This document shows, piece after piece, positions 1 through 8,462 of a stretch of DNA of 64,000 bases (within the stretch, counting starts at the first letter, position 1; every line of letters begins with the position of its first letter). A program made the position numbers and the translations under genes. The notes under the pieces were generated by a model. It did not search any database, had not been told where the DNA came from, and saw only the letters and a list, made by a program, of their open reading frames with translations. Source of the stretch: Agreia sp. Leaf210 (GTDB taxonomy: Bacteria > Actinomycetota > Actinomycetes > Actinomycetales > Microbacteriaceae); NCBI RefSeq assembly GCF_001421485.1, contig NZ_LMKK01000005.1, positions 41,818 through 105,817 of the forward strand, given 5' to 3'.

Positions 1-76
1 AGGCCTCGAGCGTCTCGACGAGACGCACCGACGCATCCTTCAGATTGCCGATGGGCGTGCCCGCGAGGATGATCAT
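1..76 (-). CDS. rsmI: 16S rRNA (cytidine1402-2'-O)-methyltransferase RsmI, N-terminal fragment
   Basis: Only the first 25 codons are inside the window; the gene runs off the left edge. The reading MIILAGTPIGNLKDAS followed by VRLVETLEA is the characteristic start of RsmI, where the T-P-I-G-N-L stretch opens the SAM-binding tetrapyrrole-methylase fold. RsmI methylates the ribose of C1402 in the ribosomal P site. The ATG is preceded by a TGAGG ribosome-binding site. The gene is divergent from the GtrA/PMT genes; rsmI next to a PMT gene is also the arrangement in mycobacteria, which supports the call. The identification rests on the N-terminus alone. Confidence 0.85.
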   Translation of the reverse strand, partial: MIILAGTPIGNLKDASVRLVETLEA

Positions 77-152
77 TGCCTCAGCGTATCGAGCGCTGAC
101 CCTTCGCACGTCGGTCGGGTAGCATCGGGCGGCGGCGAGACGGAGGGCACGC

Positions 153-578
153 ATGACGAAATCAGACGGACGCTCCTTCGTCGCCACCCTGTGGCAGAGT
201 CGTGTGCTCCGCTTCGGCCTGATCGGCGGCCTCAACAACCTGCTGTCGTACGGCATCTTCGTCGCCCTGACACTGGCCGGAATGCCGTCTATCGCCGCGG
301 CCACGATCACGTATGCCACGGGCATGGTCGTCAGCTACGTCGCCAATCGCTCGTTCACGTTCCGCCACTCGGGCAGCGCCAGACGCTCCCTGGTTCGATT
401 CGTCGTCGTGAACCTTGCGGGTTACGCCCTGAACGTCGCGATCCTCGCGCTGTTCGTCGAGCTGATCGGGTGGAATGCGCTCGTCGTGCAATTGGGTGCC
501 ATCGTCGTCGTCGCGACCGGAATCTTCCTCGGGATGCGCTTCTGGGTCTTTCGTGGGGACGGCACCCCGGACGCGTGA
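153..578 (+). CDS. GtrA-like family membrane protein
   Basis: A 141-residue protein with four predicted membrane helices (about residues 20-38, 48-66, 82-102 and 108-130) and the GtrA signature around residues 55-72, in which YATGMVVSYVANRSFTF contains the conserved N-R-x-F-T-F. GtrA proteins are thought to flip polyprenyl-phosphate-linked sugars across the membrane. The ATG has a strong GGAGG Shine-Dalgarno eight bases upstream, and a TAGCAT -10-like hexamer lies at 120-125. The next gene is a mannosyltransferase that needs polyprenyl-phosphate-mannose on the outer face, so a role in supplying that donor is a reasonable inference from position. Substrate is not shown by the sequence. Confidence 0.85.
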   Translation: MTKSDGRSFVATLWQSRVLRFGLIGGLNNLLSYGIFVALTLAGMPSIAAATITYATGMVVSYVANRSFTFRHSGSARRSLVRFVVVNLAGYALNVAILALFVELIGWNALVVQLGAIVVVATGIFLGMRFWVFRGDGTPDA

Positions 579-606
579 TTCGGCGGCGTCGGCGGCGGCA
601 CCTACG

Positions 607-2259
607 ATGGGGCAGGTGACCGAGCCCCGCACCCCGATCGACTTCGACGAGACGCTCGCGGCGCAGACCGAGTTGCAGGCGCCAGCGCAGCCCGAGCCGA
701 CCGGCTCGAGACTCGACGAGTGGTGGGGCCGTCTCCTTTCCACGCCCGGCCGACAGCGCCTGTGGGCGTGGGGCGGGCCGATCGCCGTCACTCTCCTCGC
801 CGCCATCCTGCGCCTGGTCAATCTCGGGCATCCGCACTCGCTGGTCTTCGACGAGACGTTCTACGTCAAGGATTCCTATACGACGCTGCGCAACGGCTAC
901 GAGTCGACCTGGCCGGCCGATGCCGATGAGGCGTTCAACGCGGGCGACACAGACGGGTTCCTTCAACAGGGGTCGTTCGCCGTCCATCCGCCGCTCGGAA
1001 AGTGGGTGATCGCACTCGGCCTGGCCGTCTTCGGCGCCGACTCGAGCGTCGGCTGGCGCATCTCGGTCGCCGTCTGCGGAATCCTCCTCGTGCTCCTCAC
1101 CACGCTCGTGGCCAAGAAGCTGTTCCGCTCCACCTTCCTCGCGACGGTCGCCGGTTTCCTCATCGCCATCGACGGCCACGCCATCGTCATGAGCCGCGTC
1201 GCACTGCTCGACGGCATCTTCGCGCTCGTCGCCCTCGCCGGAGTCGGAGCCGTTCTCATGGATCGCGAGTGGCACGCGAGGCGGCTCGACGAGAAGCTCA
1301 TGGTCTCGGAGAAGCTCGGCCGGGTCGCCCGGTGGGGACCAGCGCTCTGGTGGCGCCCCTGGGTGCTCGCCGCAGGCATCCTGTTCGGTCTGGCATCGAG
1401 CGTCAAGTGGTCTGGCCTGTACTTTCTCGCCGCCTTCGCCGTCTATCTGGTCGTCGTCGATGCCCTCGCACGCCGCCGAGCGGGCCTGCCGCTGTGGGCG
1501 GCCGGAGCGATACTCAAGCAGGGGCCTGTCACATTTCTGCTGACCGTTCCGATCGCGATCATCGCCTACCTCTCCACCTGGTCGGGCTGGTTCCTCACCT
1601 CGGGCGGAATGTACCGGCAATGGGTGCAGACGTCGGGCGAGCACTGGACCGGCCCGCTCGCCTGGGTTCCCAACTGGGCACAGAACTTCTGGCATCTCGA
1701 GGCGGCGGTGTACAACTACCACGTCAACGAGCACACGCCCCATCCGTATCAGGCCAACCCCTTCTCGTGGCTGTTCCTCATCCGCCCCACGCAGATGTAC
1801 ATCAGAACCCTCGACAACGGTCAGGGCGGCTGCGGGGCAGACACCTGCTACGAGAACATCACCTCGATCGCGAACCCCATCATCTGGTGGGCGGGAACGG
1901 CGGCCCTGCTCTACCTGGTCTTCCGATTGATCCGCAAACGCGAGTGGGTCGTCGGGTTCATCCTCATGGGCATGGTCGCCGGCTACCTGCCGTGGCTGCT
2001 CTACGTGAACCGCACGATCTACCAGTTCTATACGATCGCCTTCGAGCCGTATCTGATCCTCGGGCTGGTCTTCGTGATCGGTCTGGCGCTGGGTAAACGC
2101 ACAGACCCCCGATGGATGCGAGTGGGCGGCGTGCGCGCCGTCATCGCCTTCCTCATCATCTGCTCGGCCGTCACGGTGTTCTTCTATCCCGTGTGGACTG
2201 CGCAGGAGATTCCCGGCTGGCTGCTCTCGCTGCACTACTGGCTGCCCACCTGGCGATGA
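607..2259 (+). CDS. pmt: Polyprenyl-phosphate-mannose--protein mannosyltransferase (PMT, GT39)
   Basis: About 550 residues, the usual length for actinobacterial PMT. After a cytoplasmic N-terminus of roughly 50 residues there are about ten or eleven membrane helices. The first external loop carries the acidic catalytic motif (LVFDETFYVKDSY, with Asp-Glu) and then VHPPLGKW, both diagnostic of GT39. The enzyme transfers mannose from polyprenyl-phosphate-mannose to Ser/Thr of proteins during Sec export. The start is uncertain: ATG at 607 or GTG at 616, both in frame and without a clear ribosome-binding site; the open frame extends further upstream but overlaps gtrA. The last codons overlap the following YeiH-family gene (ATGA). 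Family assignment is secure. Confidence 0.93.
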   Translation: MGQVTEPRTPIDFDETLAAQTELQAPAQPEPTGSRLDEWWGRLLSTPGRQRLWAWGGPIAVTLLAAILRLVNLGHPHSLVFDETFYVKDSYTTLRNGYESTWPADADEAFNAGDTDGFLQQGSFAVHPPLGKWVIALGLAVFGADSSVGWRISVAVCGILLVLLTTLVAKKLFRSTFLATVAGFLIAIDGHAIVMSRVALLDGIFALVALAGVGAVLMDREWHARRLDEKLMVSEKLGRVARWGPALWWRPWVLAAGILFGLASSVKWSGLYFLAAFAVYLVVVDALARRRAGLPLWAAGAILKQGPVTFLLTVPIAIIAYLSTWSGWFLTSGGMYRQWVQTSGEHWTGPLAWVPNWAQNFWHLEAAVYNYHVNEHTPHPYQANPFSWLFLIRPTQMYIRTLDNGQGGCGADTCYENITSIANPIIWWAGTAALLYLVFRLIRKREWVVGFILMGMVAGYLPWLLYVNRTIYQFYTIAFEPYLILGLVFVIGLALGKRTDPRWMRVGGVRAVIAFLIICSAVTVFFYPVWTAQEIPGWLLSLHYWLPTWR

Positions 2260-3284
2260 CCCGGTCAACGCTTCGTGCCTGGCAACCGGGCATGCTCGTC
2301 GCCGCTGCTGCCGCCGGCATCGCGTTCCTGCTGCATCTCGCGTTTCCTGCCCTGCCTCTGCTGACCGTCTCCGTGGCGCTCGGCGTGGTCGTCGCTCAGA
2401 TTCCGGCGCTGCGGCCTCTGCTCGACGGCCCACTGAAGGCCGGACTCTCGCTGTCGGCACGGCGCCTGCTGCGCATCGGCATCGTGCTTCTCGGCCTCAA
2501 GCTGAGCCTCGTCGACATCGCCGGCCTCGGCGTGGTCACGATCATCGCCATCGTCCTGGTGGTCGTCCTCACGTTCGGCGTCACCCTGCTGCTCGGCCGC
2601 ATGCTCGGCCTGCCCGGCTACCAGCCGCTGCTCATCGCCGCCGGTTTCTCGATCTGCGGCGCATCCGCCGTCGGCGCCATGAGCGCGGTCACGCGCGCCA
2701 AAGACTCGGAGAGCGCCACCCCGATCGCCCTCGTCACGCTGTGTGGCACCCTCGCGATCGTGCTGCTGCCGCTCGCCCGCATCCCCCTGGGCTTCGACGC
2801 TTCGGAGTTCGGAACCTGGGTCGGGCTCAGCGTGCACGACGTGGGTCAGGTCGTGGCGACCGCTCAGATCGCGGGGCCCGTCGCCCTGGCTGCCGCCGTT
2901 GTCGTGAAGCTCACCCGCGTTCTCACGCTCGCCCCGATGGTGGCCATCGTGGGTGCCGTCGAGCGCCGCCGCACCCCGCTCTCCTCAGACGAAGCACCCT
3001 CGAAGCGCCCGCCGATCGTTCCCCTGTTCGTGCTCGGCTTCATTGCGGCGGTTCTGATCCGAACGTTCGTGCCGCTGACTCCCGAGCTGCCCGCGGTGGC
3101 CGATGTGGTGCAGACGGCCCTGCTCGCCACAGCCCTGTTCGCGCTGGGCACGGGCATCCGATTCGCCGAGCTGGCGCGCACGGGCTGGAAGGCTCTGATC
3201 GTGGGTCTCGGTTCGTGGGTGTTCATCGCCGCGCTGTCGGTCGTGGCCGTCTGGGTGACGACCGGCCTCAGTGCAGCACCTTGA
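2256..3284 (+). CDS. YeiH/UPF0324 family putative sulfate exporter
   Basis: A 342-residue integral membrane protein of the conserved UPF0324 (YeiH/YadS) family with about ten helices. Typical segments are GIVLLGLKLSLVDIAGLG and GFSICGASAVGAMSAVTRA, the latter lying in the most conserved part of the family. The E. coli homologue is annotated as a sulfate exporter but its substrate is poorly established. The ATG overlaps the stop of the mannosyltransferase gene (ATGA), which implies translational coupling with it. The 3' end overlaps the end of the convergent gdx gene by 17 bases. The link of this transporter to protein mannosylation is only positional. Confidence 0.88.
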   Translation: MTRSTLRAWQPGMLVAAAAAGIAFLLHLAFPALPLLTVSVALGVVVAQIPALRPLLDGPLKAGLSLSARRLLRIGIVLLGLKLSLVDIAGLGVVTIIAIVLVVVLTFGVTLLLGRMLGLPGYQPLLIAAGFSICGASAVGAMSAVTRAKDSESATPIALVTLCGTLAIVLLPLARIPLGFDASEFGTWVGLSVHDVGQVVATAQIAGPVALAAAVVVKLTRVLTLAPMVAIVGAVERRRTPLSSDEAPSKRPPIVPLFVLGFIAAVLIRTFVPLTPELPAVADVVQTALLATALFALGTGIRFAELARTGWKALIVGLGSWVFIAALSVVAVWVTTGLSAAP

Positions 3285-3582
3285 GCCCGACGACGCAGGC
3301 CACGATGCCGAGCACCAGAAGCAGCTTCACGATCGAGACTCCCTCTCCCCCGAAGAACATCGCATAGCCGACTGTCAGCGCGGCTCCGATGCCGACCCAC
3401 ACGGCGTACGACGTGCCGACGGGGATGTCGCGCATCGAATACGCCAGCCCGGCCATGCTCAGCACGAGCGCGCCGACGAAGATGAGACTCGGCCAGAGCC
3501 GAGTGAAACCCTCTGACTTGCCCAGGGCTGTTGCCCACACGGCTTCGAGGATTCCCGAGACGATGAGTACGATCCATGACAT
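3268..3582 (-). CDS. gdx: SMR family guanidinium exporter (Gdx/SugE type)
   Basis: A 104-residue, four-helix small multidrug resistance protein. It has the essential Glu13 (ILEAVWA), Trp16, Ser42, Tyr59 and Trp62 (GTSYAVWVGIGA), the set of residues that marks the guanidinium-exporting Gdx subtype rather than the Qac drug-exporting subtype. The start is fixed by an AAGGAG ribosome-binding site at about 3593-3598 (minus strand). Upstream, at 3605-3645, is a guanidine-III riboswitch, which independently supports guanidinium as the substrate. The gene is alone on its strand, convergent with the YeiH-family gene. Gdx proteins exchange guanidinium for protons as antiparallel dimers; a single gene suggests a homodimer. 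Confidence 0.93.
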   Translation of the reverse strand: MSWIVLIVSGILEAVWATALGKSEGFTRLWPSLIFVGALVLSMAGLAYSMRDIPVGTSYAVWVGIGAALTVGYAMFFGGEGVSIVKLLLVLGIVACVVGLKVLH

Positions 3583-3604
3583 GACTGCTGCGCTCCTTAG
3601 CGGT

Positions 3605-3645
3605 GGTCAGTCTTGTCGCGTTCCGGGTACTGCGCCCTCGTCCGG
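3605..3645 (-). promoter_or_regulatory. Guanidine-III (ykkC-III) riboswitch
   Basis: On the minus strand the leader reads CCGGACGAGG, a short GC-rich linker with CAGT, ACCCGG, a five-base linker, GACAAGAC and TGACC. The CCGGACGAGG, GTACCCGG and GACAAGAC blocks match the compact actinobacterial ykkC-III class. The two CCGG segments pair as one helix, and CAGT pairs with ACTG after the GACAA stretch as the second helix. The 3' side ends only about seven bases before the AAGGAG ribosome-binding site of gdx, so control of translation initiation by guanidinium is the likely mode. This was recognised by eye from memory of the class; a covariance-model search would settle it. Confidence 0.88.
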
Positions 3646-3674
3646 TGGCCCCCATTCGGGGACGTCGATCAAGC

Positions 3675-4511
3675 CTAGGCGAAGGTCTGGTTGCCGACAA
3701 CCCGCAGCAGGGCCAACTTCTCCGCCGCCTCGCTGCCCGGCGACGCCGTGAGCACGAGCAGCGTCTGCGCCTGATTCTCGGTGAACAACGCCTGGCAGTC
3801 GACCTCGATCTCGCCGATCTCCGGGTGCACGAGCGTCTTGTGATCGTCGAATCTGTTGCGCACCTCGTGCAGTTCCCAGATCGTCGCGAATTCCTCGCTC
3901 GACGCCAGCAGCTCCGCGACGATCGCCCGACCACGCTCGAACTCGCCCGAGGCGGAGACCGCGGCCCGCAGCGCAGAGACCTGGATGCGACTCTGATGAT
4001 CGTGGTCTCGCTGCGGATACCGGCTGCGCGCCCCGGGGTCGGTGAACCAGCGGTAGACGGCGCTCGCCGCCAGACCGGTGAACCGCGTCTCGTCGCCGAG
4101 CAACGCTGTGGCCATGTCGTTCTGTGCCAGCGTCTCGGCGAGGTCGGAGAGAACGAGGGCGGGGGTGTCGTCGAGCCGATCGAGAACGCGCATCAGAGCG
4201 GGCGCCACGTGATGGGTCGCGAGCGCGCGACGCGGCGCGTTGTGACCGGTGAGCCGGAACAGGTGGTCGCGCTCATCGGGAGTCAGCCGTAATCCGCGCG
4301 CGATCGCAGCGACCATCTGCTCCGATGGCTGCGGACCGCGTTGCTGCTCGAGCCTCGAGTAGTAGTCGGTCGACATGCCGACGAGGAGAGCGACCTCCTC
4401 GCGCTTCAAGCCGGTCGTCCGCCGTCTCGGTCCGTCGAGCAGGCCCACGTCGCGCGGCTGCAACGCCTCGCGGCGGCGTCTGAGAAAGTCGGCGAGTGCG
4501 GGTCTGTCCAT
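3675..4511 (-). CDS. XRE/MmyB-type helix-turn-helix transcriptional regulator
   Basis: A 278-residue regulator starting MDRPALADFLRRRREALQP, the standard opening of the MmyB-like family. Residues 1-75 form an XRE helix-turn-helix (TGLKREEVALLVGMSTDYYSRLE) and residues 105-270 the MmyB ligand-binding domain, a PAS-like fold thought to bind a fatty-acid-like ligand. The ATG at 4511 was preferred over in-frame ATGs at 4562 and further upstream because the family begins here and the longer forms would run into the divergent promoter region. It is divergent from the SDR gene at 4612, the common arrangement for these regulators, so it probably controls that SDR. Confidence 0.9.
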   Translation of the reverse strand: MDRPALADFLRRRREALQPRDVGLLDGPRRRTTGLKREEVALLVGMSTDYYSRLEQQRGPQPSEQMVAAIARGLRLTPDERDHLFRLTGHNAPRRALATHHVAPALMRVLDRLDDTPALVLSDLAETLAQNDMATALLGDETRFTGLAASAVYRWFTDPGARSRYPQRDHDHQSRIQVSALRAAVSASGEFERGRAIVAELLASSEEFATIWELHEVRNRFDDHKTLVHPEIGEIEVDCQALFTENQAQTLLVLTASPGSEAAEKLALLRVVGNQTFA

Positions 4512-4611
4512 GTAACCATCGTGGCGGTGCGCAGCCTCCGCAACAAGGGACTGCGAATCCATGGACAACCGCTCCCTTCTGCGCCCCCGTCGATCGGTGT
4601 TGAGTGGAGCC

Positions 4612-5355
4612 ATGAACATCACCGGAAACACCATTTTCATCCCCGGCGCCACGTCGGGACTCGGACTCGGTCTGGCTCTGCGTTTTCAGGCAGCCGGCAA
4701 TCGCGTGATCGTGGGAGGGCGACGCACCGAACTGCTCGATCGCATCGTCGCGGAGAACCCGGGAATCGACTCCGTGCAGATCGATACCGCCGACGCCGTC
4801 TCCATCGAGCGCGCCACGCAGCGGGTCGTCGCCGAGCACCCCGATCTCGACACGGTCATTCTGATGGCCGGAATCATGCAGCCCGAAGATCTGCATTCCG
4901 CCGGCTTCCTCGACACCGCCGAGCGCACGATCACCACGAACCTCCTCGGCCCGATCAGGCTCATCGCCGCCCTCGTGCCGCATCTGGCGTCGCGTCCGAG
5001 CGCCACGATCATGACCGTCTCCTCCGGCCTCGCCTTCGTACCCCTGCCGGCCACGCCGACCTACAGCGCGACCAAAGCGGCCATCCACTCGTTCACGCAG
5101 AGCCTGCGCGTGCAGCTCGCCGACACCTCGATCGAGGTGCTCGAACTCGCACCTCCCGCCGTCGCCACCAGCCTCATGGGCCAGGAAGACGACCCGAACG
5201 CCATGCCCGTCGAGGAGTTCCTCGACGAGACCATGTCGATCCTCGCCTCACAGCCGGATGCGCAGGAGATTCTCGTGAGTCGGGTCGGGTTTCTGCGGTT
5301 CGCCGAGAGGGAAGGCCGCACCGACGAGGTGCTCACCATCCTCTCCGCGCACTGA
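4612..5355 (+). CDS. SDR family oxidoreductase (DltE-like)
   Basis: A 247-residue short-chain dehydrogenase. The NAD(P)-binding motif GATSGLGLG is at about residues 11-19, the Ser and YSATK (Tyr-x-x-x-Lys) catalytic residues are in the middle of the protein, and the segment GRRTELLDRIVAENPGIDS resembles DltE-type SDRs. Start at 4612 is supported by GGAG just upstream; an in-frame ATG at 4561 has no ribosome-binding site and would overlap the regulator's promoter. The substrate is unknown. Divergent transcription from the MmyB-type regulator suggests it is that regulator's target. Confidence 0.9.
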   Translation: MNITGNTIFIPGATSGLGLGLALRFQAAGNRVIVGGRRTELLDRIVAENPGIDSVQIDTADAVSIERATQRVVAEHPDLDTVILMAGIMQPEDLHSAGFLDTAERTITTNLLGPIRLIAALVPHLASRPSATIMTVSSGLAFVPLPATPTYSATKAAIHSFTQSLRVQLADTSIEVLELAPPAVATSLMGQEDDPNAMPVEEFLDETMSILASQPDAQEILVSRVGFLRFAEREGRTDEVLTILSAH

Positions 5356-5358
5356 CGC

Positions 5359-6807
5359 CTATTTCTTGATCGCCGACAGCGGGTTCGTGATGGTCTCGAG
5401 CGACTTGCGCTCCGCGTCCACCCCGAAGATCAGGGCTATCAGGCCTCCGACGAACATGATTGCGGCCCCGAGGAAGTAACCGAAGGTCAGGGGGCCGCGG
5501 TCGGTCCCGTCTCCGATCAGGATTCCGTAGAGCAGCGGTGCGACCGAGCCGGCGATCTGGCCGAGGGCGAAGAAGTACGAGATCGCCTGACTGCGGATCT
5601 CGAGCGGGAACGTCTCGCTGACGGTGAGGTAGGCGCTCGAGGCTCCGGCCGACGCGAAGAAGAACGACACGCACCAGAAGATGGTCTGGGTCGTCGCGTC
5701 GAGCACGTCCATGCTGAAGAGCACAGCGGATGCCGCCAGCACGGCCGCCGAGACACCGTACGTGAGGAAGATCATCTTGCGCCGGCCCCACACATCGAAG
5801 AAGTGCCCGAGCAGCAGCGGGCCGAGCAGGTTTCCGATCGCGAACGGGAAGAAGAAGTACTGCGTCGACGATGGGGAAGTTCCGTAGAAATTCTGCAGAA
5901 CCAGCGCGTAGGTGAAGAAGATGGCGTTGTAGAGGAACGACTGGGTGACCATCATCGTGGCGCCGACGAGGGTGCGCTTCGGATAGAGCTTGAAGAGCAC
6001 GTGCACGATCGTCTTGAAAGGCACTCGCTCGGTCTCGGTGACCGTGATCGCCTTGCTCTCGTCGACCGGCTCGATGTCGCCGCCCTGAGCCTTCACCCGC
6101 TTCTCGATGTCGTCGACCGTCGCCTCGGCCTCCTCTTCGCGCCCGTGGGTCATGAGCCAGCGCGGGCTCTCGGGAATGTGGCGGCGTAGGTAGATGATGG
6201 CGAGTCCGAGCACAGGGCCGATGAAGAAGCCGATGCGCCAGCCGATGTTCTCGTCGAAGATGTCGGGATTCAGCAGAAACAGGTTGGCGGCCGATCCCAA
6301 CGCGGCGCCACCCCAGTAGGTGCCGTTGATCGCGATGTCGACGCGGCCCCGGTACTTCGATGGGATGAGCTCGTCGATGGCCGAGTTGATCGCGGCGTAC
6401 TCGCCGCCGATGCCCATGCCGGCGAAGAAGCGGAAGACCAGCAGGAACCACATGTTCGGTGCCAGGCCGGCGATACCGCTGGCGATGAGGTAGATGGCCA
6501 GGGTCAGGATGAAGAGCTTCTTGCGCCCGAGCTTGTCGGAGAGACGCCCGAAGATCAGCGCACCCGCGATCTGTCCGAACAGGTAGACGGTTCCGAGAAG
6601 GCCCACCTCCGCGGCGGTCATGTCGAGCGCCTTCTGGAATCCGGCGGACGCGACGATCTGGATCTCGAGCCCGTCGAGCACCCACGAGAAGCCCAGGCCG
6701 ACCACGATCGACCAATGGAATCTCGTCCAGGGAAGCCTGTCCATGCGGGCAGGAACGAGGCTGCGGACGCCGCCATCCTTGCCGCGGGCTGGTGCAGAAG
6801 CCGACAT
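5359..6807 (-). CDS. MFS transporter, sugar-porter/aromatic-acid symporter type
   Basis: A 482-residue protein with twelve predicted helices and the MFS loop 2-3 motif GRLSDKLGRKK near residue 95, plus a related motif after helix 8 (FDVWGRRK). A long cytoplasmic loop of charged residues separates the two six-helix halves. The opening SWVLDGLEIQIV is typical of metabolite:proton symporters of the aromatic-acid or sugar porter subgroups. A GAGGGAG ribosome-binding site precedes the ATG. The 3' end is three bases from the stop of the convergent SDR gene. It is divergent from L-serine ammonia-lyase; whether the two share a substrate is not shown. Confidence 0.88.
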   Translation of the reverse strand: MSASAPARGKDGGVRSLVPARMDRLPWTRFHWSIVVGLGFSWVLDGLEIQIVASAGFQKALDMTAAEVGLLGTVYLFGQIAGALIFGRLSDKLGRKKLFILTLAIYLIASGIAGLAPNMWFLLVFRFFAGMGIGGEYAAINSAIDELIPSKYRGRVDIAINGTYWGGAALGSAANLFLLNPDIFDENIGWRIGFFIGPVLGLAIIYLRRHIPESPRWLMTHGREEEAEATVDDIEKRVKAQGGDIEPVDESKAITVTETERVPFKTIVHVLFKLYPKRTLVGATMMVTQSFLYNAIFFTYALVLQNFYGTSPSSTQYFFFPFAIGNLLGPLLLGHFFDVWGRRKMIFLTYGVSAAVLAASAVLFSMDVLDATTQTIFWCVSFFFASAGASSAYLTVSETFPLEIRSQAISYFFALGQIAGSVAPLLYGILIGDGTDRGPLTFGYFLGAAIMFVGGLIALIFGVDAERKSLETITNPLSAIKK

Positions 6808-6849
6808 CGTGAACTCCCTCGAACATCGAATCAGATGACAAACGTCAAC

Positions 6850-6879
6850 AGATTAGTCCTCAGAAAAATGCGGGGTCAG
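6850..6879 (-). promoter_or_regulatory. Possible promoter of the MFS gene
   Basis: On the minus strand TAATCT (6850-6855) is preceded at 18 bases by CTGACC (6874-6879). This would give a leader of about 36 bases containing the GAGGGAG ribosome-binding site. Judged by pattern only. Confidence 0.35.
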
Positions 6880-7012
6880 CCGATGCGTGGGCACCGCCTC
6901 GAGGTCTACAATCCGCACGCAGATTCGTGCCATCTCGAGTCGTGCGCGCTCGTCTTTTCGGCGGGCGGGGCCAGGATGTTGCGCCACGGGTGTGCGCGCC
7001 CCGCTCGCCTAT

Positions 7013-7018
7013 TAGGGT
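7013..7018 (+). promoter_or_regulatory. -10 hexamer TAGGGT for leaderless sdaA transcript
   Basis: TAGGGT is followed by six bases and then the GTG start of sdaA. There is no Shine-Dalgarno sequence. The same hexamer and spacing recur before the LacI gene at 21985. Confidence 0.55.
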
Positions 7019-7024
7019 CTGGGT

Positions 7025-8458
7025 GTGACCGCATACGTCTCTCTCTTCGACCTGTTCTCGGTGGGCATCGGTCCGTCGAGTTCGCACACCGTCGGCCCGA
7101 TGCGCGCCGCGCTCGATTTCGTCGACCGTCTCCGCGCATCCGGAGCACTAGAAGACGTTCGCAGCGTCACCTGCACGCTCTATGGATCGCTGGGTGCAAC
7201 GGGCCTCGGGCACGGCACGCCCGACGCCGTCGTCGCCGGCCTGCAGGGCCTCGACCCGGAGAGCTGCGACCCCGACCTCGTGCACGGCGCCTGGTCGGGA
7301 CTCGTGCGCGGCAGCTCGACCGCGCTGCGCGACGCCGGATTCCTCGAACTGGCGTCCGGCGGCGACCGCAGCACGATCGACCTCGGCGGAACCCATCCGA
7401 TCGCCATCGAGCAGTCGGACATCTCGTTCGAAGCGCACACCCGGTTGCCTGCGCACCCGAACGCCCTGAGCCTCGTCGCCTGGGGCGACGCCGACGCGCT
7501 CCCCTTGCTCAGCGAGACCTACTACTCGGTCGGCGGCGGGTTCATCCAGCGCGACGGCGACGACTCGTCGAGCATTCCGCTGGTCGAGCATCCGCTGTCG
7601 TTCGCGAGCGCCGACGCCCTCTTAGAGGTCTGCGAGTCGACCGGACTCAGCATCGCCGAGGTCGCCTGGCGGATCGAGACCGAACTGCACGGCGAGGAGG
7701 CCGTTCGCGCGCAACTCGACCGCATCTGGGACGCGATGGAAGCTTGCATCGACGCGGGCCTGACCGCTACGGGCACGTTGCCCGGAGGGCTCAACGTGCC
7801 GAGACGCGCGACCCGGCTGCGCGAGCGCCTCGAGCTCGAACGCCAGACCGCCACCGGCGACCACGACACCTCCACCGAGTGGCTGCACGCCTACGCCCTT
7901 GCGGTCAATGAGGAGAACGCCGCCGGCGGGCGGGTCGTGACGGCTCCGACGAACGGCGCGGCGGGCATCGTTCCCGCGGTCGGCCGGTACTACCTCGACT
8001 TCGTGCGCGGCGCGGATCGCGAGGGCATCCACCGCTATCTCCTGACGGCCACCGCCATCGGCTCGCTGTTCAAGTCGAACGCGTCGATCTCAGGCGCTGA
8101 GGCCGGATGCCAGGGGGAGGTCGGTTCGGCGTGCGCCATGGCGTGCGGTGCCCTGTGCGCCGTGCTGGGCGGCACCCCGCGCCAGGTCGAGAACGCGGCA
8201 GAGATCGCCATGGAGCACCACCTCGGACTGACGTGCGACCCCGTCGGCGGCCTCGTGCAGGTTCCGTGCATCGAGCGCAACGCGATCGCGTCGTCGACCG
8301 CGGTCAGCGCGGCGAGGCTCGCCATGAACGGCGACGGAACGCACCTGGTGTCGCTCGACATGGTGATCGAGACGATGCGACAGACCGGAGTAGACATGTC
8401 GACGAAGTACAAGGAGACGAGCGAAGGCGGCCTCGCGGTGAACGTGATCGAGTGCTGA
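7025..8458 (+). CDS. sdaA: L-serine ammonia-lyase (single-chain, iron-sulfur)
   Basis: A 477-residue single-chain L-serine dehydratase that deaminates L-serine to pyruvate and ammonia. Residues 1-155 form the beta domain ([21 protein letters not shown] is the family hallmark); the alpha domain follows. Cysteines placed to bind the oxygen-labile [4Fe-4S] cluster are visible in [18 protein letters not shown] and [14 protein letters not shown]. The GTG start has no ribosome-binding site but has a -10-like TAGGGT six bases away, so the mRNA is probably leaderless. Length and motifs agree with the family. It is divergent from an MFS transporter and convergent with a MOSC-domain gene. Confidence 0.96.
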   Translation: MTAYVSLFDLFSVGIGPSSSHTVGPMRAALDFVDRLRASGALEDVRSVTCTLYGSLGATGLGHGTPDAVVAGLQGLDPESCDPDLVHGAWSGLVRGSSTALRDAGFLELASGGDRSTIDLGGTHPIAIEQSDISFEAHTRLPAHPNALSLVAWGDADALPLLSETYYSVGGGFIQRDGDDSSSIPLVEHPLSFASADALLEVCESTGLSIAEVAWRIETELHGEEAVRAQLDRIWDAMEACIDAGLTATGTLPGGLNVPRRATRLRERLELERQTATGDHDTSTEWLHAYALAVNEENAAGGRVVTAPTNGAAGIVPAVGRYYLDFVRGADREGIHRYLLTATAIGSLFKSNASISGAEAGCQGEVGSACAMACGALCAVLGGTPRQVENAAEIAMEHHLGLTCDPVGGLVQVPCIERNAIASSTAVSAARLAMNGDGTHLVSLDMVIETMRQTGVDMSTKYKETSEGGLAVNVIEC

Positions 8459-8462
8459 CGCG

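Noticed and set aside
355..2460. 701-codon open frame on the minus strand opposite pmt and the YeiH-family gene
   Set aside because: It mirrors the plus-strand membrane-protein genes, has a low-complexity Arg/Asp/Glu-rich composition and no recognisable domain. Long antisense frames are expected in high-GC DNA.
6808..7024. Possible glycine or amino-acid riboswitch upstream of sdaA
   Set aside because: No conserved aptamer blocks were found, and the TAGGGT hexamer six bases before GTG points to a leaderless mRNA, which leaves no room for a riboswitch.
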